A DNA stretch of 12,718 nt, taken from NCBI GenBank assembly GCA_002316295.1, contig DCDF01000019.1:1-12718 (forward strand). Reading direction: 5' to 3'. This document shows, in pieces, positions 1 to 7,753 of the stretch. Made by a program: the position numbers and the translations under genes. The notes beneath the pieces are model-generated. The model was not told where the DNA came from and did no database searches. It worked only from the letters and a program-made list of their open reading frames with translations. Each line of letters starts with the position of its first letter. Position 1 is the stretch's first letter. The DNA comes from Syntrophaceae bacterium UBA1062. Lineage in GTDB: Bacteria > Desulfobacterota > Desulfomonilia > UBA1062.

Positions 1-1679
1 TGGAACACAGGCTGGAAAAAGCACCTACCGGAATCAGAGGCTTCGACGAGATCACGCAGGGCGGTCTGCCCAAGGGGCGCACCGCGCTGGTGACCGGCGG
101 ACCGGGCACGGGAAAGACCATGTTCGCAATGGAGTTTCTCGTGAAGGGCGCGACCGAGTTCGGAGAGCCCGGGGTGTTCGTTTCCTTCGAAGAGACCGCG
201 GACGAGCTGATCGCCAACTCCGCCTCACTGGGATTCTCCCTTCCCGAGCTATGCGACGCGAACCTCCTGTACATCGACTATGTGAGGGTGGAGCGCTCAG
301 AGATCGAAGAGTCGGGCGAGTACGACCTGGAGGGGCTTTTCATCCGCCTGTCGCATGCCATCAACTCCGTGGGCGCCAGGCGATTGGTGCTGGATACCAT
401 TGAAACGCTGTTTTCCGGGCTGCCGAACATCTCCATCCTGCGGGCGGAGCTTCGAAGGCTTTTCCGCTGGATCAAGGACAAGAACATAAGCACGATCGTC
501 ACAGGAGAGCGCGGGGCTGTATCTCTGACCCGTGAAGGACTGGAAGAATATGTCTCCGACTGTGTGGTACTGCTCGACCACCGGGTAACCGATCAGATTT
601 CCACCCGGAGGCTGCGCGTCTTGAAGTACCGGGGCTCGGAGCACGGGACCAACGAATATCCGTTCCTCATCAGCGACCGCGGATTCATGGTACTGCCTAT
701 CACCTCCATGAAGCTGGACTATGCCGTCGGAGAAGAGCGTGTCTCTTCCGGTATCCCCCGGCTGGATGCCATGCTGGGGGGGAAAGGCTTCTACCGGGGG
801 TCTCTCATCCTCGTGTCAGGCACCGCAGGGACAGGCAAGACGGCCGTTGCGGCGTCCTTTGCTGACGCCGCGTGCCACAGGGGCGAGAAGACCATGTACT
901 TCGCCTTCGAGGAATCCTCGCAGCAGGTCGTGCGCAACATGAGATCCATCGGCCTGGACCTAGAGCAGTGGACGGGAAAAGGCATCTTGAAGATTGTCGG
1001 TCAACGCCCTACCATACATGGTCTGGAGCACCATCTCCTGTCCATGCAGTTCATGATCGACGACTTCAGGCCGACAACCGTGGTCGTCGACCCGGTTACC
1101 AACCTCTCTCAGGTGGGATCCCTGCGGGATGTGAGGCTCATGCTCTCGCGCCTGGTGGACTACCTCAAGGCGAGGAACATCACTATTCTCTTCACCTCGC
1201 TGACCCAGGGAGGCACAGACGCGGAGCTGACCGACGTGGGCATCTCGTCTCTGGCGGATTCCTGGCTGAAGCTGCAGAATCTGGAGGCGGGGGGTGAGCG
1301 CAACCGGGGCATATCAATCCTCAAGTCCCGCGGCATGGCGCACTCCAATCAGGTAAGGGAGTTTCTGCTCACGGATCAGGGCATTGATCTGGTGGACACT
1401 TACACAGGCCCCGAGGGTGTGCCGGCGGGGTCCGCCCGGGTTGCCCGGGAGGCCGACGAGAGGGCGCAGGAGGCCGCTCTCAGGCTTGAGATCGAACGTC
1501 TGGAGGAGGACAGGAAGAAGAGGCGGGCCCTTCTGGAGGAGCAGATAACACGCCTGCGCTCCGAGTTCGAGAGCGCGGAGAAAGAGCTCGAAGGCAGGAT
1601 CCGGCTGGAGAAGCTCAAAATGGAGACCATCTTCCGGAAAAGGAAGGAAATGGGCACCAGCCGAAAGGCGGAAACGTGA
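1..1679 (+). CDS. kaiC: KaiC-family double-domain RecA-like ATPase (5' end cut by one base)
   Basis: KaiC is a hexameric ATPase and autokinase of the Kai system. The first codon reads ?TG, with its first base outside the window, and the following residues (EHRLEKAPTGIRGFDEI) match a KaiC N-terminus, so only one base is probably missing and the protein would have 559 residues. The CI half has Walker A GGPGTGKT (33-40), catalytic-type Glu64-Glu65 and a Walker B aspartate near 132. The CII half has Walker A GTAGTGKT (274-281), Glu304-Glu305 and an aspartate near 364. The segment TDVGISSLAD aligns with the cyanobacterial phosphosite TDSHISTITD, so the Ser-Thr dyad is Ser416-Ser417 here and Thr411 is also kept. 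After about residue 470 the KaiA-binding A-loop region is replaced by a charged, heptad-rich coiled coil (about 480-550), as in non-cyanobacterial KaiC proteins. It leads a same-strand array with two kaiB genes and a hybrid kinase. Family assignment is firm; clock function is not shown. Confidence 0.96.
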   Translation, partial: EHRLEKAPTGIRGFDEITQGGLPKGRTALVTGGPGTGKTMFAMEFLVKGATEFGEPGVFVSFEETADELIANSASLGFSLPELCDANLLYIDYVRVERSEIEESGEYDLEGLFIRLSHAINSVGARRLVLDTIETLFSGLPNISILRAELRRLFRWIKDKNISTIVTGERGAVSLTREGLEEYVSDCVVLLDHRVTDQISTRRLRVLKYRGSEHGTNEYPFLISDRGFMVLPITSMKLDYAVGEERVSSGIPRLDAMLGGKGFYRGSLILVSGTAGTGKTAVAASFADAACHRGEKTMYFAFEESSQQVVRNMRSIGLDLEQWTGKGILKIVGQRPTIHGLEHHLLSMQFMIDDFRPTTVVVDPVTNLSQVGSLRDVRLMLSRLVDYLKARNITILFTSLTQGGTDAELTDVGISSLADSWLKLQNLEAGGERNRGISILKSRGMAHSNQVREFLLTDQGIDLVDTYTGPEGVPAGSARVAREADERAQEAALRLEIERLEEDRKKRRALLEEQITRLRSEFESAEKELEGRIRLEKLKMETIFRKRKEMGTSRKAET

Positions 1680-1807
1680 CGGATCCGGCGGCCTCTCACA
1701 AGGTCCTCTGCTCCTGCGGAGGGCGCGAAGGGTGTGAGAAGGCCGGGAGGAGGGCAAGACATTCATTGACTGTCGGATGGCTGGGAAGGATTCGGGAGAG
1801 CACATGA
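1676..1807 (+). CDS. Possible 43-residue cysteine-containing small ORF between kaiC and kaiB
   Basis: I do not recognise this reading frame. It starts with a GTG that overlaps the kaiC stop (GTGA, 1676-1679) and ends with a TGA that overlaps the kaiB ATG at 1804 (ATGA, 1804-1807). It thus fills the only sizeable gap in the kai array with 4-base overlaps on both sides, the usual layout of translationally coupled genes. The predicted peptide begins MTDPAASHKVLCSCGG and has three cysteines as C-x-C-x5-C in its first half, then a basic second half. By my count about 67% of codons end in G or C, higher in the first 26 codons, with several AGG/AGA codons later. A purine-rich stretch (GGCGGA, ending 1672) could serve as a weak ribosome binding site. 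The same DNA forms a hairpin, so this may be structured non-coding spacer instead. Confidence 0.3.
   Translation: MTDPAASHKVLCSCGGREGCEKAGRRARHSLTVGWLGRIREST
1694..1739 (+). other. Intercistronic stem-loop between kaiC and kaiB
   Basis: TCTCACA (1694-1700) pairs perfectly with TGTGAGA (1733-1739), and inside this stem a smaller hairpin CTCC-TGC-GGAG (1711-1721) can form. No U-run follows, so it is not a typical intrinsic terminator. It could protect the kaiC end of the message or set the ratio of KaiC to KaiB. It overlaps the possible small ORF, so coding and structural readings compete. Confidence 0.4.
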
Positions 1808-2097
1808 AAGAGGGAAATGACGACGAGATATGGGAACTGAGGCTCTACGTTGCAGGACAGACCCCGAAGTCGGTGCAGGCCTTCGCGAATCTGAAGAAGA
1901 TCTGTGAAGAGTATCTGGCCGGCAAGTACCGCATCGAGGTGATCGATCTTCTGGAGAACCCGCAGCTGGCACAGGGCGACCAGATTCTTGCCGTGCCCAC
2001 GCTGGTGCGGAAGCTCCCTCCTCCCCTCAAGAAGATCATCGGGGACCTCTCCAACACGGAGCGGGTGCTGGTGGGTCTGGACGTGCGCAGGGTGTAG
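1804..2097 (+). CDS. kaiB: KaiB, first copy
   Basis: KaiB is a small thioredoxin-like, fold-switching protein that binds the CI ring of KaiC. The 97 residues from this start contain the whole conserved core: LRLYVAGQTPKS, then EVIDLLENPQLAQGDQILAVPTLVRKLP and the C-terminal KKIIGDLSNTERVLVGLD, which align closely with cyanobacterial KaiB. An in-frame ATG at 1777 would add nine residues, but the ATG at 1804 has GGAG five bases upstream and forms an ATGA overlap with the small frame before it, whereas the nearest good AGGAGG is 22 bases from 1777. It lies downstream of kaiC and 29 bp upstream of a second kaiB. By hand alignment the two copies share about 55% of core residues, so they are old paralogues rather than a recent duplication. 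Assignment is firm; the start is likely. Confidence 0.93.
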   Translation: MKEGNDDEIWELRLYVAGQTPKSVQAFANLKKICEEYLAGKYRIEVIDLLENPQLAQGDQILAVPTLVRKLPPPLKKIIGDLSNTERVLVGLDVRRV

Positions 2098-2126
2098 CCT
2101 GTTTCAGCCGAGCGAGAGAGACGGAC

Positions 2127-2471
2127 ATGGCAAAGAAGAAGGACAGCGAGATCGCAACCAAGGCTTTCGAGAAGGTATTGCGGGGCGGGCAGGGACAGTG
2201 GTATGTCCTCCGTCTGTATGTCACCGGATCGACACCGAAGTCGGCGCGGGCGATCAGGAATCTGCGAAGGATCTGCGAGGAGCACCTGAAAGGGAAGTAC
2301 GAGCTCGAAGTGGTCGATATTTATCAGCAACCCGAGCTGGCCCAGGAGGCGGACATCATCGCAACGCCCACCCTGGTGAAAAAGCTCCCTCCCCCCTTGA
2401 GGAAGTTCATCGGCGATCTCTCCGACGCAGACCAGGTGATCAAGGGCATGAATATCACACCCAAGAGCTGA
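2127..2471 (+). CDS. kaiB: KaiB, second copy, with N-terminal extension
   Basis: This second KaiB has 114 residues. The core runs from LRLYVTGSTPKSARA through ELEVVDIYQQPELAQEADIIATPTLVKKLP to IGDLSDADQVIKGMNI, so the KaiB fold and the GDLSD segment important for the fold-switched state are present. Compared with the first copy it has a longer, lysine-rich N-terminus of about 20 residues. It also differs at the end of the core (KGMNITPKS instead of VGLDVRRV), suggesting a different partner preference or regulation. Spacing to the preceding kaiB is 29 bp and to the kinase ATG 42 bp, consistent with one transcript. The ribosome binding site before ATG 2127 is poor (a GAGAGAG stretch). What the two KaiB proteins do separately cannot be read from the sequence. 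Confidence 0.93.
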   Translation: MAKKKDSEIATKAFEKVLRGGQGQWYVLRLYVTGSTPKSARAIRNLRRICEEHLKGKYELEVVDIYQQPELAQEADIIATPTLVKKLPPPLRKFIGDLSDADQVIKGMNITPKS

Positions 2472-2513
2472 TCGTATGGGTGATGAAACAGTGTGCAGCG
2501 ACGAGCGGGAATC

Positions 2514-4907
2514 ATGAGTGAAAAAACCAGAAAAGAGCTGCTTCAGGAAATCGACGACCTCAGATGGCGCCTCCGTGAGGCGGAAGATAACCTGAACGCC
2601 ATCCGTCAGGGGGAGATCGATGCCATCGTGGTTTCGGGCGCCCGGGGCGAACAGGTTTTCACCCTGAAGGAAGCCGACCGTCCCTACCGAATCATCATCG
2701 AGGAGATGAGCGAGGGGACGGTGACTGTGAGCAACGACGGCATCATCCTCTACTGTAACAGGCAGATGGCGAACATGCTGGGCGTTTCGCTGGAAAGGCT
2801 GATCGGTACTTCACTGTACGATCATGTGAGCCCCTCCAGCGTCGCCGACATGCGGAGGCTCATCTCAAAGGACCTGAACAGCACCACAAGGGCGGAGATC
2901 GTATTCCGGAACTCGGGCGACAGGGATGTCTACGCCTTTGCCTCGTTCTCACCTCTCGAGCTTGATGGAGCCCCTGTTTTTCTCGGGGTGGTAACGGACG
3001 TGACCCGGCAGAAGAAGGTGCAGGAAAGCCTGAAGAAATCCAACGAGCTGCTGGAGAGAATGTTCGCCAACACCCATGTCCTGACCGTGTACCTGGACAG
3101 GCAGTTCAATTTTCTCAGGGTGAACAGGGCCTTCTCCCTGGTGTGCGGCAGGCCGGAGGAATTCTTTGAAGGAAAGAATTACTTCGATCTGTATCCAGAC
3201 CCCGCTGTCCGGAACATCTTTTCCAAGGCCGTGGAGACCGGAGAGCCGTACAGCGCCTGGGAGCAGCCCTTTTCCTGCTCCCTGGACCGGCCGAAAACAG
3301 CCTACTGGGACTGGAACCTCCAGCCGGTGAAGGCCCCCGGCGGAGAGGTGCAGGGGATGATCCTGACCATGGTGGACAGGACGGCCCATAAAATACTCGA
3401 GAAAGAGCGCCAGCGGCTGGTCACGGCAGTGGAGTACGCGGGAGACGGGGTCATCGTCACCGACAGCGAGGGCACGATCCAGTATGTGAACTCCGCCGTG
3501 GAGCGGATCAGCGGGTTCGGGCAGCAGGAGCTGGTAGGCAAGCCGCTGGACTTCATCCGGGAAAACGGCGGGATGGCCCGCGGCATCCATCTCTCACTCG
3601 CCGACGGCGGGGTGTGGAAGGGCCGGCGCAGCGACTTTCGCAAGGACGGGGAGAGGCGCGAGTTCGATGCGACGGTCTCGGCTGTTCGGGACGAATCAGG
3701 CAGGGTCCTCAATTACGTGGTCGTCGAGCACGACGTGACCCATGAGGCGCTGCTGGAGCAGCAGGTCCGGCAGATGCAGAAGATAGAGGCCCTGGGAAGG
3801 CTGGCCGGCGGGATCGCCCATGACCTGAACAATATCCTCTACCCCATTATCATCAATACGGAGATGCTCCTGGAAGAAGCGGGGCCGGAATCCCCTTCGT
3901 ACCAGCCGCTCAACCAGGTGCTCAAGGCGGCCTATCGACAGAAGGATCTGGTGAAGCAGATACTCGCCTTCAGCCGGAGAAACGAACAGCAGCGCAGTCT
4001 TCTCCGGGTCGCTCCCGTCGTGCGCGAGGCGCTGCATTTCCTGGAGGCCTCGCTGCCCAGCACGATCGAGCTTCGGGAGAACATCCACGTGGGATGCGAT
4101 ACGGTTCTGGGGGACCCCACCCAGATCCACCAGGTCGTCATGAACCTGGGCACCAATGCCGCAGAGGCGCTGGGGTCGAAACCGGGCACTATCGAGGTGA
4201 GCCTCATGAACACCCGGCTGGAGAAGGACCGGCTTCGCCCGGATATGCGATCGGGGCAGTACCTCAAGCTCACGGTGAAGGATACAGGCACCGGTATGCC
4301 GGATGACGTGGTTGAGCGGATCTTCGAGCCGTTCTTCACGACCAAGGATAAGAGCACCGGCATGGGCCTGGCGGTCGTACACGGGATAGTCAAAAGTCAC
4401 GGAGGGGCCATTACTGTGGAAAGCAAACAGAACAAAGGGTCCCGGTTTACCGTCTACCTTCCGGTGGCCGAAAAGAACTCACAGGGGAACACCCAGGGCT
4501 CCGGAGAGCGGCAGGGCGGTAAGTACCGGAAAAAGAAGTGGAGGGTTCTGCTGGTGGACGATGAGAATCTCGTCCTCATGAGTGTGCGGCGCGCCCTTGA
4601 GCGTCTGGGGTATGAAGTGGATGCGGTGAAGGACGGCAAGGATGCCCTGGAACTCTTCTGCGAGGCTCCGGAGACATTCGACGTGGTCATCACCGATCAG
4701 ACCATGCCCAAGATGACCGGAGCGGAGCTGGCCGAGGAACTGCTTCACATCCGGCCGGATATCCCGGTCATCCTCTCGACGGGCTTCAGCGAGACGATCA
4801 GCGAGCAGGAGGCAAAGGCCATGGGCGTGAGCGAACTGCTTATGAAGCCCGCCACTACCAAAGATTTGGATGCCGCCATCCGGAAGGCGATTGGAAAGCA
4901 GGCGTAA
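2514..4907 (+). CDS. Soluble hybrid histidine kinase, PAS-PAS-PAS-HisKA-HATPase-REC
   Basis: This 797-residue hybrid kinase has no membrane segment. A short N-terminal coiled coil (about 5-32) leads into the stretch GEIDAIVVSGARGEQVFTL, which is common before PAS domains in such kinases. PAS domains lie near 58-165, 178-292 and 302-412. The phosphoacceptor is His436 in AGGIAHDLNN. The ATP-binding domain shows the N box (VVMNLGTNAAEAL), DTGTGMP, EPFFTTK and GMGLAVVHG. A basic linker near 670-685 joins a C-terminal receiver with the acidic pair in LLVDDEN, phosphoacceptor Asp728 (VVITDQTMP) and Lys778 (LMKP). Start 2514 is preferred over an in-frame GTG at 2493 because GCGGGA precedes it and MSEKTRKELLQ begins the usual helix. 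Its place directly behind kaiC-kaiB-kaiB makes it the likely Kai input or output kinase. No DNA-binding domain is present, so phosphate must pass on or the receiver must autoregulate. Confidence 0.93.
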   Translation: MSEKTRKELLQEIDDLRWRLREAEDNLNAIRQGEIDAIVVSGARGEQVFTLKEADRPYRIIIEEMSEGTVTVSNDGIILYCNRQMANMLGVSLERLIGTSLYDHVSPSSVADMRRLISKDLNSTTRAEIVFRNSGDRDVYAFASFSPLELDGAPVFLGVVTDVTRQKKVQESLKKSNELLERMFANTHVLTVYLDRQFNFLRVNRAFSLVCGRPEEFFEGKNYFDLYPDPAVRNIFSKAVETGEPYSAWEQPFSCSLDRPKTAYWDWNLQPVKAPGGEVQGMILTMVDRTAHKILEKERQRLVTAVEYAGDGVIVTDSEGTIQYVNSAVERISGFGQQELVGKPLDFIRENGGMARGIHLSLADGGVWKGRRSDFRKDGERREFDATVSAVRDESGRVLNYVVVEHDVTHEALLEQQVRQMQKIEALGRLAGGIAHDLNNILYPIIINTEMLLEEAGPESPSYQPLNQVLKAAYRQKDLVKQILAFSRRNEQQRSLLRVAPVVREALHFLEASLPSTIELRENIHVGCDTVLGDPTQIHQVVMNLGTNAAEALGSKPGTIEVSLMNTRLEKDRLRPDMRSGQYLKLTVKDTGTGMPDDVVERIFEPFFTTKDKSTGMGLAVVHGIVKSHGGAITVESKQNKGSRFTVYLPVAEKNSQGNTQGSGERQGGKYRKKKWRVLLVDDENLVLMSVRRALERLGYEVDAVKDGKDALELFCEAPETFDVVITDQTMPKMTGAELAEELLHIRPDIPVILSTGFSETISEQEAKAMGVSELLMKPATTKDLDAAIRKAIGKQA

Positions 4908-4935
4908 GGGATGCCTCCGAGATCTCTTACGTGCA

Positions 4936-4948
4936 CCTCCTGTGGAGG
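4936..4948. terminator. Weak hairpin in the convergent gap between two kinases
   Basis: The 88-bp gap between convergent stops holds CCTCC-TGT-GGAGG, a 5-bp stem with a 3-base loop. There is no clear T-run on either strand (only GATTT on the plus side), so it is at best a weak bidirectional terminator. No better candidate is visible in this gap. Confidence 0.25.
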
Positions 4949-4995
4949 GATTTCCGAGCGCGATGTTTCGGTGCGGATAGCGGCCTGGAGTATCT

Positions 4996-7527
4996 CTACC
5001 GCCCGGCTCCCTGATCTTCCAGGTGCGCCCGGGGGAGATACACCTGGAAGGAAGAGCCCTCTCCTGGTTTGCTTGCTACGGTGATGGTGCCGCCGTGGTT
5101 TCGTATGATCCGGCGCGAGAAGGACAGCCCGAGCCCAGTTCCTTCACCCTGTTTCTTGGTGGTGAAGAAGGGAGTGAAGAGATTGTCCAGAACCTTTTTC
5201 GACATACCCGTCCCAGTGTCGCGTACGGTGATGCGGAAATAGCGGCCGGGCTTCAGATCCGTAATACGCCCCGCATCCGCTGCATCGATATCTTTATGAT
5301 CCATCCTGATCTCGATAACCCCGCCCCTGCCGCCTATTGCCTGGGCTGCATTGCTGTAGAGATTCATCATCACCTGCTGGATCTGAGTGGGATCGACAAC
5401 GACCGTGTCATCCATATCTGGGATGACGGTGCGGACCTCGATGGCTGCTGGCAGTGTCGATCTCAGGAGGCTCAGCGGTTCTCTTACAAGGGAGCCCAGC
5501 CGGATAGCCCTTCGCCTCCCCTCCTGCCCGGAGGCAAAGGACAGGATCTGGCGGACCAGGTCCTTCCCTCGGATCCCTGCCTCGAGAATGATCCGGATAT
5601 CCGGCCTCAGGGGAGAATCCTCGGGAATCTCGGCCATAACCGCCTCCGCGCTTATAAGAACAGGGTTGAGGATATTGTTCAGATCGTGGGCGATGCCTCC
5701 TGCCAGAGTGCCGATGATTTCCATCTTCCGGCTCGCGGCTAGATGCCGTTCAAGCTCTCGCTCCCGTGTCACGTCCCGTTCGATGATCAGGTAGTCGGCA
5801 ATGGCGCCCCGTGAATCTCTCAGAGGCGTAATCGTGGTGTCGAGTTCGATTTTTCCCTCTCCCCCTTTCCGCTGCAGAAGTCCTTTCCACTGGCCGCCTC
5901 CGGCGATTGCGCCGTGAATCTCTCCTTTCACCCATTTCTGGCGCCGGTCAGAGGCGAGAACAGAGGCGATATCCACACCCATGACCTTCTCCCGTGAGCA
6001 GGAATTGAGAGACTCGAAGGCAGGGTTCACGTACTGAATTTTTCCATTCACATCAGCTATGGCCATGGCATCCATGGACTGCTCGATGGCCGCGGCGAGG
6101 AGAACCCTTTCCTGCTCTTCCCGTACGCGCTCGGTCAGGTCGATGCCGATGAAGATCATGTCGTTATTCGAAAGGCGCACCCTGGACCATGCGCTGGGCA
6201 GGTCTCTCCCGTCTTTTGTCCGAATCCTCAGATCCACCCAGTGCGGCCCCTCACGATCCCATTGCTCCACCGCCCTGCGCAGGAGATCCCCATCAGTATA
6301 CAACCGGGCGAGGAAATCATCCTGCCGGGCGTCTTCCAGATTCCACCCGGTGATATATTCCAGAGACCGGTTGATCATCCTGGTGCGGCCGTGCGGGTCG
6401 TCGAGGCAGATCATGGCCGGGATGTTGTCGATGATGGTCCTCAGGAGCTCTCCCTGTACGCGCAGTTCTTCTTTCGCACGGCTCTGGTCGAGATTTTTTC
6501 GCTTGAGCATCTCGTTGGATCGCATCAGCTGCAGAGTCCTCTCCCGGACCCGTGTTTCCAGCTGCTCGTTCACTTTTTTGAGGGCTTCTTCCATCTGCTT
6601 GTGCTCGGAGATGTCCCGGCCGATGCACATGACGTATCCGATGGCCCCCGTCCGTGAGATCCCGGGAAAGATCTGTACGTGATATGTTCTGGGTCCTCTG
6701 GCAGACAGTGCTTCGAACTCCAGAGATGTGCTCGCGCCCCGGGAGAATGTTTCGCGCAGCGCTTTATCCAGTACGGTGCGGATTGCTTCAGGGATGCCCA
6801 TCTCCCGGCTCGTCCTGCCGATGAAATCCCGGCGGGACCGTCCGCTGATGGCTTCCACCGAGGGGTTCACGTAGAGGTAGCGCAGATCCCTGTCGAAGTA
6901 TGCGATGAAATCAGGTGCGTTCTCGGCGAGCGCCCTGAAATGGTTCACCTCATCGAGAGGCTGTGCCTGTACGGTATTGTCATGAGTGATTTCGAATACC
7001 GCTGCGCTGAAGCCGGTGACGCGGCCCTCCGCATCTTCCCGGGGAATACATTCCAGATACGCGCTCAGGATCTCCCCGTCTGTCTTTGTCAGGCGAAGCT
7101 CGCAAGAGGTTATGGCGCAGGAGCTCACCATCTGTTCGATATGGGCACGGTATACGGGCTTGTCATCTTCGAAGACAAACTGTGCGAAAGCATTTCCCGC
7201 CAGACCCCGCTGTCCGGCTCCGAGCATGGCGGACGCCCTATCATTTGCGTCGACGATGAGGCCGTCTTCGTCCATGGTCAGATAAGGCACCGTCGCGGTG
7301 CCCGACAGCGAGAAGTGTCTGTTTCTGGCCGACTCAAGCTCTCTCTGCGCCCGGCAGAGCTTTTTATTCTGGACCTCGAGCTCGGCCTGATGGGACAAGA
7401 GCTCCCGTATGATAGTGCTCATTTCTTCCCGGGCGCTCTTCCGGGAAGACCACTTTCCGGACACGAGCGCCTCCGCCCGGGTGCGCAGGCGCAAGGCCGG
7501 GGACTGTTCTTCCTTCTCCCGCTCCAT
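4996..7527 (-). CDS. Soluble histidine kinase with four PAS domains, no receiver
   Basis: The 843-residue protein has no membrane helices. The N-terminal region (about 10-72) resembles the leader common before PAS kinases (LRTRAEAL...ELLSHQAELEVQNKKLCRAQRELE). PAS domains lie near 75-185, 195-309, 360-470 and 475-588, with a coiled coil at about 308-360. The phosphoacceptor is His614 in GGIAHDLNN. The catalytic domain shows MMNLYSNAAQAI, DTGTGMSKK, FTPFFTTK and GTGLGLS, and the protein ends soon after LPRAHLEDQGAGR, so there is no receiver. The start is supported by GGAGGA ten bases upstream. Its kinase core closely resembles that of the convergent Kai-associated kinase (both carry GGIAHDLNNIL-x-P and DPTQI). 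No response regulator is adjacent. The gene sits behind a long leader and its own promoter. The ligand or signal is unknown. Confidence 0.92.
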   Translation of the reverse strand: MEREKEEQSPALRLRTRAEALVSGKWSSRKSAREEMSTIIRELLSHQAELEVQNKKLCRAQRELESARNRHFSLSGTATVPYLTMDEDGLIVDANDRASAMLGAGQRGLAGNAFAQFVFEDDKPVYRAHIEQMVSSCAITSCELRLTKTDGEILSAYLECIPREDAEGRVTGFSAAVFEITHDNTVQAQPLDEVNHFRALAENAPDFIAYFDRDLRYLYVNPSVEAISGRSRRDFIGRTSREMGIPEAIRTVLDKALRETFSRGASTSLEFEALSARGPRTYHVQIFPGISRTGAIGYVMCIGRDISEHKQMEEALKKVNEQLETRVRERTLQLMRSNEMLKRKNLDQSRAKEELRVQGELLRTIIDNIPAMICLDDPHGRTRMINRSLEYITGWNLEDARQDDFLARLYTDGDLLRRAVEQWDREGPHWVDLRIRTKDGRDLPSAWSRVRLSNNDMIFIGIDLTERVREEQERVLLAAAIEQSMDAMAIADVNGKIQYVNPAFESLNSCSREKVMGVDIASVLASDRRQKWVKGEIHGAIAGGGQWKGLLQRKGGEGKIELDTTITPLRDSRGAIADYLIIERDVTRERELERHLAASRKMEIIGTLAGGIAHDLNNILNPVLISAEAVMAEIPEDSPLRPDIRIILEAGIRGKDLVRQILSFASGQEGRRRAIRLGSLVREPLSLLRSTLPAAIEVRTVIPDMDDTVVVDPTQIQQVMMNLYSNAAQAIGGRGGVIEIRMDHKDIDAADAGRITDLKPGRYFRITVRDTGTGMSKKVLDNLFTPFFTTKKQGEGTGLGLSFSRRIIRNHGGTITVASKPGEGSSFQVYLPRAHLEDQGAGR

Positions 7528-7543
7528 CGTTTCATCTTCCTCC

Positions 7544-7559
7544 GGGAATGCAGATTCCC
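7544..7559 (-). promoter_or_regulatory. Hairpin touching the ribosome binding site of the four-PAS kinase
   Basis: In minus sense GGGAAT-CTGC-ATTCCC forms a perfect 6-bp stem that ends exactly where the GGAGGA ribosome binding site (7543-7538) begins. Six T residues lie just upstream (7566-7561). A stem at this place could affect ribosome access, but no alternative pairing partner was established. Confidence 0.4.
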
Positions 7560-7753
7560 CAAAAAAGCGGTAAATGTCGGCGACAGCACACTTTGTGACC
7601 TGAGCGATCCGCCAGTCGCCCGTTTCTCACAGGACCGGGAGCCCGAAGATTCTTTCAGGCGAATCTGATAAGACCTCGCATGGCATCAGCAAGCACGACC
7701 CTGCGAGCAAGCCGGACAGGCCCCTGCATGAAGAGGCTGCATATCGCTTCTTT

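Noticed and set aside
1777..1803. Upstream ATG start for the first KaiB
   Set aside because: No ribosome binding site at a proper distance; ATG 1804 has GGAG and an ATGA overlap.
2493..2513. Upstream GTG start for the hybrid kinase
   Set aside because: ATG 2514 has a better-placed GCGGGA and starts the usual N-terminal helix; the seven extra residues match nothing.
3696..4400. Minus-strand open frame of 234 residues inside the hybrid kinase
   Set aside because: It lies opposite the HisKA and ATP-binding domains and has no recognisable family features.
4911..5084. 57-residue plus-strand frame starting 3 bases after the hybrid kinase stop, with a CTSCGG motif
   Set aside because: More than half overlaps the end of the convergent kinase, no properly spaced ribosome binding site is present, and the motif comes from the hairpin DNA.
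6679..7668. Plus-strand open frame of 329 residues opposite the four-PAS kinase
   Set aside because: It is antisense to a gene with clear PAS domains, has no domain of its own and a Cys/His/Arg-rich composition typical of antisense frames in GC-rich DNA.
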